Assembly: GCA_003117195.1 (NCBI GenBank)
Contig: BDSI01000107.1
Span: forward strand, 361,574-425,573
Length of the DNA stretch: 64,000 nt
Direction: 5' to 3'
Source: Eudorina sp. 2006-703-Eu-15
Taxonomy: Eukaryota > Chlorophyta > Chlorophyceae > Chlamydomonadales > Volvocaceae
Both the position numbers and the translations under genes were made by a program. This document shows, piece after piece, positions 45,645 through 56,300 of the stretch (position 1 is its first letter; every line of letters starts with the position of its first letter). A model generated the notes under the pieces. That model saw only the letters and a list, made by a program, of their open reading frames with translations, was not told the origin of the DNA and made no database searches.

Positions 45645-47875
45645 GGGTAAGAAATGGTTGGGACCTTTTGAGGGGCTTTGAGGGATGGGCGGGTGCCGTG
45701 GCGCAATGAGGCGAACGTGACGGCGTGTGACGTACGAACGGGGGCGTGCACGCAAGAGGATGATCCGAACACACGGTATGTATGGAGGGCGCGCGGTTGT
45801 GAAGCGCCTGGATCCGTTGCCCCGGTCGACCGGATGGCAAGGGACGTAGGGGGCCGTTCCTGTGCATCGTACCAGGACAGTGGCGCAGAGCAGCGAAAGT
45901 CATCGATGCAGACTGAGCACATCAACCGTTGATCGTACACGTCTTGCGGAACAAGGGTGCACGAAGTACATGACAGGAGCACATGGCTGCAGGGTGGCTC
46001 AATTCTGCGCCGGTAGGAGTCTGGTGTGGGGCCCGGAGCGGCGGCAAGCTCATTCATCACCGCCGCACTACATGGCAGAACAGAAAAACCTTTGTTCCGG
46101 AGCTGCCAAACCGGTTATCGCGAGGGCAGGCCTGTCCTCACAGCGACGACCTGCGCGATGGTAAGGAAGTCTGTCTGGGCGCCTCAGCGGAGAACTAGGG
46201 ACAAGGGGCACACACGCAACCCACATCATCCTCACGCGAGTGCGTGCACCACCGACCTGCCCCAGCTTCCACGTCCCAGTGGCTGCGTGTCCCGCACACA
46301 GCCGGCCGTGTTGTTTGTCCACTCTCATGCTCCGTCGACGCGGCGGACTCGCTTGCCGTACGACTGGTGCTCTGCCCTCGGATCCCCCCACGCGCCGCCC
46401 AACCGCGCTCCGCTCGACAGCGCACACACCACCACAGCACCGACTCACCCACCGTCACATAAAAGATGTTAATAGCAAGAAGAGTCACGCCCTTGGTCAT
46501 GTCGTATGCACGTCACTGACCGCCAGGCTGACGGCAGGACGTCGGGCGGGACGGAGCGGTATGACGCTGCAGGACTTCGCCTAAATCCGCAAGAAATCCG
46601 ACCAAACCGTCGCCCCGCTGCACAGACTGACAGCCGGAGCGCGGCTGCCCGGCGACGCATTGCAGGACACGCATCACCCGCACCTAGGTCGCCGCCACTG
46701 TCACCCCGGGCTGAACCACCCCTGGGAGAGCCCGTCCCGAGGGCCATCACAGCGGCAGCCGCAGGTGGGTGTGCGGCCGCACCAAAACATCGCCCCGATG
46801 CGGCGCGCGTTATGTGCCGTACCATTCAGCCTCGTACCAGTCACATCGGTTAAGTCCGCGGCCGGAAACTCGCACATGCCCGCCGATGCTTTGCAGCGCG
46901 GGGCGTTATTTGATGTCACCAGTGCGAAGGATGTCCGATTAATGTACCGTAAGCAAGCACAAATCCGTACGTACAGGATGTCCCAGCGGCGCTCTCCAGA
47001 TTCCAGCGACACCAGCACAACACGCTGATGCGTGCTTCATATAACGGAAAAGATCCTTGGCCAGTGATTGTGCAGCCCTGCAAACCCTTAACCCTACAAC
47101 CCTGGCGTAACAGACGAGCCGCATCTCTGCCTTACGTACGGTACTCCGAAAACCTGCCCATCAGTTCGCGCACGAGAGAACCCACCAGCCACGCCCTCAC
47201 AGGAAATTGCTTAACGCGTACCCAGGCGAGGGGGCAGTCGATGACAAACTACGGTAGTGTCGACCCGCCCGTTTTGGTATTGGCAACCAGTCAAAACAGG
47301 CGAAAGGCCGCCACGAAGGTCGTCAGTGATATGCTCACCGCCGTTGGGGCAGACTCACCGACTCTTGGCCGCCTGTTTGCCAAGAAGGCCCAAGACCACC
47401 ACCGTGGTGACCGACGCATCGCCCTCGCTCGAAGGTACTTGACATCCGACGACTCCATTCCTTGCCCGGTGTTTTCCGCAATACACGTGGAAAGACGTCC
47501 GTTAGCTCCAGTGCTTTTATGCCGCTTCCCCCCCCCACACACACACACGGTTCTGGCTGGGCTTCTCATTAAACACACACACGCGCGCCGCACGCATGCT
47601 CCCCCCCACCGCACCTGCATGTGAATATGCAATGTACTAGCACCACCACCCCCATTTCCGCAGGCGCCGCGAGGCAACCGGCGACCTGGCAGCGCGCACA
47701 CGACTGCCAAGCGAATTCCCTGTCCGTCTACACGGACGGGCTGCCGCTACCGGACTGGCGGCCCGGTGGGGCGCCGCCAGTTGATCCAGTCACTGCAATG
47801 CCTCCGGCCGAGCTGCCCCACGCTCTCCTGCTCCGCCGTCCGCCTCGGCCCCTGACTCCCCAGCTTCCCGCCGAT
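45645..47875. other. Intergenic between convergent ABCG and SEC14 genes
   Basis: No confirmed gene. A plus-strand frame at 47028-47624 contains a coding-looking stretch (PPVLVLATSQNRRKAATKVV, then GRLFAKKAQDHHRGDRRIAL) of unknown family. CA-rich microsatellite lies at 47530-47600. Confidence 0.4.
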
Positions 47876-47880
47876 TTACA
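47876..47880 (-). terminator. TGTAA poly(A) signal of the SEC14 gene
   Basis: TTACA on the plus strand is TGTAA on the gene's strand, 101 nt after its stop codon. Confidence 0.5.
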
Positions 47881-47980
47881 CCGGCGCCCGCGCCCCAAGC
47901 TATCGCGGCCGTGATGTGGTCGGGACGCGCGACCCGGTCGTGCCAGCCAGCCCGCACGGCCGGGCCTCCGGCGCGCCTCC

Positions 47981-50900
47981 TCACATGATGGTGCAGCAGC
48001 CCTGCTTGGCCGCCTGGTCCACCTGGGCTTGCAGCCGCGCTTGCGAGCTCTGCAGCTGCCGCACCTCCTGCCCGCGCGCCTGCGTCTCCCGGATGACCAC
48101 CTCCTGGGCGGTCAGCAGCACCTCCAGCGCCTCCTCCACCACCTCCACCCGGTTCAGCAGGCTGCCCTCGGGCGCCGACCGGGTGGACGCGCCGTCCCGG
48201 TTGCTCGCCAGCGGCTGCAGCTGCGGCCGGGGAACGCAGGGACCGCCCGGCGCGACCGGAGGAGGAGGTAAGGAGTGCTGTGTGTCCATACCCCTGGAGT
48301 TCACATCCGATACTCGTGGCAACCTTTCCCTACGGGTTCATACTACGGTACCAAAACCCAACGCGGACGAAGTTACGCTCGGTGGTTCCCTCTCATTGTT
48401 CAGAGGCTCATGTCATGTAATGGCAGTGCCGCGCCGTCGTTGTGGCCATCACCTGGCCGCCAACCATCACTACTACCACGACCACTACCTGACCGATGGC
48501 ACCAGATCCATCGTCAAAGGCATCGGGTCGGTCTCGTTGACGCACCAACCTACCGACCATTCAAGCCCTCCGCCCGCGCCCACTCACCGCCCGCTGCCTG
48601 TCAGCCGCTTGCGGCAGCAACGCCTCGATCGCCTTCACGCGTTCCACGAGCGTGCGGCTGCGCGCCTCCGCAATGGTGGTGAGCTGCTGGATCGCTGCCT
48701 GCGCGACGGCTGCTTGGGCGCCGTTGTGGCCATCGCTCGGGGAGTGCGGCAGCGCCTGTCCGCTGCGTCCCCACATTATGACAGTGGCGCGCGGGGGCCC
48801 GGGGGATCGCCGGATGACGGGAACAGGGGTTCACCCAACGTCAAAGCGAGAAGACAACCTCGGGGCCCGCGAGTTCGTGCAGTGTGCCATCGACCCGTGC
48901 GCGTATCGTGCTGCTGATGTTTCTGTGGCACTGCAACCCTCATGGAATATGCTGTCCGGAGCCCAAATACCCCAGGACAATCAAAGCCCCCATGCTGCTC
49001 AAGCTACTAGCCGTAGGCTGTGACGCATTCACCGCCCACCTGTGTGAGGTGACACTGGGGGCTCGTACAGACGGTCGCACGGTCCCGTTGCTTGATGTAC
49101 ACATATCGTACCTCTTCTCTAAACACATATCGTAACACGACGCGCCCGACAAGCGCGAGCGCCACTCAAACGATTCAGCCTGCAAGCCCTGTGTTCCCTA
49201 CCAACTCTTGTCCCCTGAGTTGGACCGAACTCCGCAGTTCCCATCCCACCACACCCAAGCTTCGTGGCCTCGTCTGGCACCCACCCGCGCGCCGCCATGC
49301 TGCCCATTGGCGTCAGGAAGGCGCCTCCGTCGTTCGACGGCGACCTGCCCGACTCCGCCGGCGGGTGGGGGTGCGTGTGCACGTGCCGCCCGAGCCGCAA
49401 CGCCTCCAGGTCGATGCCCATGCGCGCCATGAGATCGGGGTCCGACCAGGGCCCGATGTCGTCCAGCAAGGTGCCCTTGGACTTCCCGCCCAGGAACTCC
49501 GGAATCGCGTCAATGTCCACGTGCTTCGTCAGCGCTTCCATGTAGTTGTAGCCCAGAATCTGCAGGGCACCCGCGGCATGGACCCGAGAGGCTTGGGTCA
49601 GGCCGAAACCCGAGGGGCGAAGCGACTGGCGGTTGGCTTTCAGGAGAAAGTCAGACAGACCGCGCTGTCACGGCCCGCGCCTGCCGAGAGACTGCGGCAT
49701 CGGTGTCTTGCAGGTCGTTGCTCACGGACATCCCCCAGGAATCCCACCCTCGTTCAGTTGCATTTTCGATGATGGCCTGCAGGACCGCCGGGCACCCGCG
49801 TGAGGGCGCGCACCTCGATTTTCTGCTGTGTGCGGATGTCGATCATGCCCTTCACCACCGACCACACCATGCGGAAGATGGCGGGCGCGTTGATGATGCA
49901 GATGTGCCCCAACATCTCCGGGTAGTTGTCTTGGTCCGTCTTAGTGAACTTCAGCAGCATGCGCTTCACGTCGCCCGTCAGGGCGCTGATGCCGATTCCT
50001 GTGACGCAATTTGGGGGCGCCAGATTGCCTGAGACAAACCACCTGCGGACTGACAAAAGTCGACCAGCAGTATTCTCGGGGCCGCCAATCGTCATGCTCT
50101 TGCTGCCCACAAGGATGCCACCGTGTCGTGATGTGGGTTAGCGATGTGGGTCAGCGAAAGAAGCTCGTTTTGAATGGATGTCTGGAGGCGGGTTACGCCC
50201 ATTCGCACCTCGCACGTCCATGATCCCGAACGTTTGATCAATCATGCGGTTGGCCAACTTGCTGGCAACTGGCATGATGACCTTCACGCAGCGCTCGTAC
50301 TCCTGCACGTGGAACTTAAACATCCTCTCCTCGTCCGTGCACGCCATGATGGCTGGCACGTCAATTTTGCCGATGAGCTGGATGTACACTGGCCGGCCCT
50401 GTGCATCATAAAATTCACGGGATAGCAGGACAAGACCAGGTCAAGTAAGGGAGGATTCTTACACGGAACCAGCATGTGCGGCAGTTACGGTTGCGGGCGG
50501 GGTAGGAGGGGTGTGGTGCTTACCTGCTTGTCGAGCTTGTGGTACCCCTGGGGGTAGGCCGCCAGGAACTTGTCACGCTCGGTGAAGTAGAAGTCCTCCA
50601 AAATCGTGTCCACATGATGTTCTTTCCGCCATTCCATGTGATCACGGAACATCTTCGTTGCCTTTTCGATGTCATATGTCCGCGCACGAAGAAAGCGTCG
50701 TAGCTTGAAGAAGTCTGGAGGGCAGATGGCAGGCGCAACACCCAACCGCTATCAAGCATCACGGATTAATAATGTAGTTTCTTGTTGCAATCGTATGGTA
50801 CCACATATGATTTTAAAGCCGGTCATCGCTTCAAGGAATGCCCAGTTGTGCCATCGCTCGCCTTGGGTATCTGGGTTCCAGAGATTCTCCGTAGCCAGCC

Positions 50901-51106
50901 TCCGACGAAAGAGCTCCACATAAGTTTCCTGCCAAACGTTTTGATTCCTTCCGTCATGCTTAGCTCGCTGTCAGTTACACACCATTCTCCAGGTATACCT
51001 GCTGCTGAGGGTTCAAGCCCCAGTCATCTATTCTATTCTCGATTGGATACTCCATAGGCCCATCGAATTTTAGAACCTCTGTGGGAGGTGGCACTTTTGG
51101 TGCCAT
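47981..51106 (-). CDS. SEC14/CRAL-TRIO lipid-transfer protein with C-terminal CaaX box
   Basis: A phosphatidylinositol-transfer-type protein of 513 residues. Exons in gene order: 51106-50999, 50928-50805, 50714-50524, 50398-50209, 49998-49814, 49559-49281, 48755-48588, 48277-47981. All phases agree. The CRAL-TRIO N-helix part has KLRRFLRARTYDIEKA and EWRKEHHVDTI. The lipid-binding domain starts at GRPVYIQLIGKIDVP (residue 142 on), with MDVRGIGISAL, TDQDNYPEMLGHICIINAPA and finally IPEFLGG (286-291), all SEC14 landmarks. After a Pro/Ser-rich linker come two Gln/Arg-rich coiled-coil stretches (IQQLTTIAEARSRTLVERVK and VEVVEEALEVLLTAQEVVIR). The last four residues are CTIM, preceded by another Cys, a prenylation (CaaX) signal. 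The final exons are less certain. Confidence 0.85.
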
Positions 51107-53365
51107 GATTCTGGGAGCGACAAGCCAGGAGCCTGAAGAGTTTTAAGTTAAAGTCCTATTTGTCAATAAAGTTCCGAACTGAAAGCCTGGCAAGCGCGGT
51201 GCTCGAATTGTGATAACGCCCTCAAAGACAGCAGTTCGATGCAAAGTCCGCAACTGCGGCTGTAAGCCAAGCAGTTGCTTCGAAAGGCTAGGCTAACAAC
51301 TATCAGTAGTCAACATTTCTGGTCAACGTTGTACTGTTGTCGACCAATGACATGTACGACGCAGTGCAAAACCTGTTACCTATTATTCCTCTCGCGAAGA
51401 CTCTTGGTTGTGGCAGGTCAAACACGCTGCCAACCTCCCATGTGTTTCATAACACTTAAAACTCCTGGATGGAAGTCACAGCTACCGATGCCTACAGGAG
51501 ATACCCAGCGGGGCCCCGCCGACAGGCCGGCGACAAAACGCGGCACCCTGCACGGCAACACAAGGGTCGCTCGCCGTACAGCCGCAGACGGGGCATTCTA
51601 CCCCAGGCGCAAGCCGTGCACATAGCAGGGAGCTTCATCTGCCCGACTAATTAGAGGTGATTTGCACGTAATTCGTCCATATTCGTCCCGTTGTCGTCCA
51701 CGTCCACCCATCATCCACTCATAATAATATCGTATCTCAATAGTGATAGCACGTCTTTGTTCAAGTTTTCACATCGTCCCGCGTTTGTGGCGTCCCCCTC
51801 GTGGAACCCTCCAGCTTCCGCTGTGCTGAATTCAAATGCTGAATCGAGGGATGCCGTCCATTTTTCACCCGGTCGGTGCATCCTGTCTTCCCGTGCGTCA
51901 TCCCGTGCGTTACACCATCTTTTTGTACTGCAACGAGCGCGCCTTCATCGCTCTTCTGCACATTACAGATGTGTTTGTCCCACCAACCGCCGTACCCGGT
52001 GTGGGCTGTTACTGCCCGGACGCACCAACGCGCGCCGTTGGCGAATGTTCGACAAGGACCTAGGGGATCTGCAGCCAACAGCCGTCCCGAAATCGAAATG
52101 ACCGCGTCTGCAAACCCGACTGGTCCACAAAAATCGGCATGGGGGCCACCCACTCGTGCAACAGCACTTCAGTGGTCTTCAATATTCCCAATATGTATAT
52201 TTCCTGATGGGTCCTGCTCACAACCATCTCTCATTCAGGCTTCATGGCTGATGAGTCTCCCGGGTGAAGGAGAGCGTGGGGTCATTCGCCGCACGTGACC
52301 GACGTGAGTCCCGACCAAAATCGACCAACCAACACGTCGCCCGGTGCGGTCGCTCGTATGGAGAAAAGCAGGCTCTGCACACGTCGAAGAAACCCGTGAT
52401 GTACCTCAGTATTAACAACCGCTCCTGCAATCTGCCAGGCAATGTAATAAAACCTCAACCTAAGAAAACGTCAACGTCGAAAAATCTCCTTGGCTACCCT
52501 TGCGCTATGCGCGTGCTTGCTGTGATAAGCGGATCCTGGCGGATCTCCCTACTTCCTTTACGAAGCAACGCAGTCGGGTGATGCGTCCGATTAACCCCCG
52601 TTATAAACCACCCCACCCAGACCGCTGCTCTGCGGCCGAACCACACATCCGCAAGCACATGCACGCTTAACATGCTGACAACAGCTCACATCTCTCTCAA
52701 ACAAACGCACGCCCCAAGCGCCCTGCTGATGCCTTTCGCTTGCACAAAATCGGGTCGCCCGCAACGCCACGAAACCAGCCCGCGGCCGCTATTTTGCAGG
52801 ACGCCCCTCGCACGAAAGACCAGGCGCGGATGAGGACTCATCACCATCACAAAAAACGACAACGCCCTAAACGGAGTGAAGGGCCTGCAAAAAAGAACCT
52901 TCGCGAACCTTCGTGCTAACTGTAGCCAAGCTCGCGCTCGCAACAATCGAGCGCCTGCTCAAAATCACATGAAGACCAGAGGCGTCGGCGGAAAACTTGC
53001 ATTGCTTGTGGGTTGCGTCGAAGCAGTTCTCCGCTTTACTAAGGGCTGTACTAGGGCAATTGACTGCGCTACGGCATTTCCCCGCATGCTCTTCGCCCAC
53101 TGATACATACAAAGCACAACCACACCGTACATGCGGAAAGAGACATCTGATGAAGCACCATGCAGTGGAGCCATGCAGTGGAGGAACTGCCCAGCGGTGA
53201 GATGAATTCCTGAAGCCCTTCAATAAACCCATCCGGGATCCCCTGGCTGTTGTCCATCTTGCATGGCTTAACCGACCCTGCCTCAGCACATTCGCATGTT
53301 GAGTGAATGGTGGTCAGCATTCGGTTGATATTGTACCTATATTGTACCAAACTTAGCGGCGCCCC
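51107..53365. other. Intergenic between SEC14 and kinase genes
   Basis: No gene recognised. It should contain the SEC14 promoter (right of 51106) and the kinase 3' UTR (left of 53366). Open frames on both strands lack domains and show no consistent codon bias. Confidence 0.45.
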
Positions 53366-56300
53366 TCACTCCGCAACCGGATCCAGACGATGCGCCGAGG
53401 TTTGTACGGCTTTCAAAGCCACGTTGCGGTACAGATTGCTGCCATGCATCCGCCGGTCGAAGTAGCCGCCCTGGCGGCCGACATCGTCGACTCTGCCGGC
53501 CGACGCGATACTCGACGCGCCCGCCGTGCCGCTGGCCGCCGCACTATTGCCGCCTTTCTCGCTGCCCAAAGCCACGGCCGCCGCTGGGGGGCCCTTGGCT
53601 GCCTCGCCTGCAAGCCTCGGCGGCGCACGGCCCGCGCCCGTGACATCAAACCGCCAGACCGGTGCCTCCGGTGGCGGCTTCGGCCGAGTCGGTCCCGCGA
53701 CATCAAACCGCCAGACCATGCCATTCGCAGCCCCCGCGCCTGCAGGCGCGGGGGACACGGGGCCGCTGGCGTCCTTACGGACCCCGGCTGCCGCCGGCGC
53801 CGCCGTCGGCGCTCCCGCAGGTGGCGGCACCGACGCCATCGCGTTGGGACCCACATCGAACCTGAAGATCACACCTCCCGGCGCGCGCTGTGGCGGCGCC
53901 GACGGGGCGCGCACCGAGCCGTCGTCGTAGGAACGTGTCGAGACGTCACTGGCGCGGGAGTGCGCCGAGGAATCCAGGCCCTTGCCGTGGCGGCTGCCGC
54001 CGTGGCGGCTCCACTCGCCGCTGCGCAGCGACGCCAGAGCGCCGTTGATGCGGTCCATGGAGCCGTGAAAGGAGCCGCCCGACCGGGTGCTGTGGCGGTC
54101 ATCGTACAAATCCAACGTGTCCATCGAGTTCATCTGCAGCGCAGGAAGACGGTTTCTCAAACTCAGCCCCCATTGGTGTGCTCCCTAGAAGTCTCTCTTC
54201 ACTTGGTCCCTGCCCGTGTTACGCGTGAGATGCGAGGTGTGAAAGTGGGAGCACCAACATCCTTCAACGGCACCATGACCATTGCGCCTCTTACCTTCAA
54301 CAGATTGCAGAAGGCATCGAAGTCGATGCCCTGCAAGCCATCGTCATCGGCCCCAGGCCCGGGCAAGCAGCTGTGGCCCTTCGCCTCGTCCAAAGCCAAC
54401 TCCAGGGCCAGCTGCACGTCCTCGGGCGGCAGCCGGTGCCGCAGCGCACTGAGTAACTCGTCCACCCCGAGGACCCCGTTCCCGTCCTTATCCATATCAC
54501 GAAACGCCCTGTGTCAAGGCAGCACATGGCAGCGAATGCATAGTTGATTACTCGGTTGATCGACTGGCGCCTCACAACAAGAAACATCCAGGGACATCAG
54601 TACAGACTACGTCCCTCTGTAATTCACATGCAGCATGCCTTCTATCTCGCTGTTGATCGTTGACGCACGTGGGTATCTCTGCACTTGGGGGTACATCCCG
54701 CACTTTTTCGCCGACTCATATCCCCGTTGTATCCCCATGACACCCCCGTAAGCTGTCCTCCCTTCGGACGAGGAGCAGCAACGCTCCGCATCCGAGCCTC
54801 CAAAACCTAGTCATACGGACGTCCACGATCCACGGGGCGCACCCGGCTGCGCACGCGAAAGTCCCTAAAGGCGTGGGGGCCTCCTTGTGCACATCTCAGC
54901 CACCCTGGACAACTCACTTTGCGGCCAGCTCTAGCCACACGTCGGTGTGGTTCTTCTGCAGGTGGCGCCAGTCCATCTGGCTGGCCGCGAAGGCAGCCTG
55001 GTCGATGGCCCCCGAGCCCTCCAGGTCCACCTGCGCCATGAGGCGGGACACCTCACTGGGCTCCAGCTTGTAGCCTGTGGAGCGCCAAGCGGAGAAGAGA
55101 GGCGCGGGATGCTAACGGTGGCATGTTATTATTAATGATGTTACAGTGGACCCCGCGGCAATTTTTAAGCATCTCGTGCAGGAGGTTCCGGCGTGTCGCA
55201 TTTTCGCCGTGCAGGACTCCGCCGCGCATGCGTCACGGCCAAGAAGCCTCGACAGATCAGGACCAGGCCAGCGCCGACTTTGCTTCTCCCCTCAGCACGA
55301 ATCTGTTTGAGAGGCGCGAGGTGCGCAAGCAACGAGCCGCGGGAACAAACCCACGCGCGGCATGCCCCCCACGCAGCGCGCACGCATGTGCCAAAATCTG
55401 GCGACATGCGCCACACCCGACAGGTTGTCAAGGTCAGGGTAGTGCTTCCCCAGGACGCCACTCCCCTGGGCTTACCCATGCGATCCAGCGCCTCCCTCAG
55501 CTGCTCCTCATCCATTACCGCCCCGCCCTTGTCCAGCTGCAACTGTGACAGCAGCGGCTGCAGGCACGCCGCGTCCGGCGCCGACACGATGGGTCGGCCG
55601 GTTTCCGAGGTGACGCAGCGGTCACGGTCCACGCCCTCGAGCATCTCCGGGTGGCTCAGCAGCTCCGCCGCGATCGACTGCAGCACCGTGCGCTTCAGCT
55701 GGCTGCCCGACGCGAAGCGCTGGATGCGAGCCACAACGCTTTGATGCAGCTTGCGACCTGCGTCGCCCGTCAGGGAAATGGGTTTCAACGGCCCGGACCT
55801 CTCGAACAATTCCTAACAAGCGCCGTCGTCCCTGCACAGCCTGTGGAATGCCAGACCCAGGTCGTCTGACTAAGCGTTCTGACACCCCACGGAACACCAG
55901 CGATATGAATACGGACAACCAGACCCAGGTCTGACTAAGCGTTCTCACACCCCACGGAACACCAGCGATAAGAGTACGCTTAGTCCCCAGGAACAACCCG
56001 CTCAACGCACCGGTGGAGCGCTCCGCCGAGTTGCCGCTGAGCCAGGGGTGCTTCAGCGCCTCCTTGGCTGTGGGCCTCGCTTCCACGTCCCTGTTCAGGA
56101 GCATGCGGCAAAAGTCCTTGGCCTCCTCGCTGATGCCCGACCACCAGCGCGTCCTGAAGTCCAGCGGGTCATTCATCACGGAGCGCCTACACAGGGCACG
56201 GACACAGCAACCGCCAAGGTAATGTAAGGTAAACGACAACAAGATGATAGGAATCGACCTGCCTGCCGTGTTTGAACGCGTGCAACGCGGCCCCGTGCCA

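Noticed and set aside
53390..54547. Plus-strand ORF of 385 codons
   Set aside because: It is antisense to exons 11 and 12 of the CDPK, which have clear EF-hand content and correct splice sites on the minus strand.
55851..55978. Duplicated kinase exon in CDPK intron 8
   Set aside because: The duplicated segment has stops in the relevant frame and no kinase or EF-hand residues. It is plain intronic duplication.
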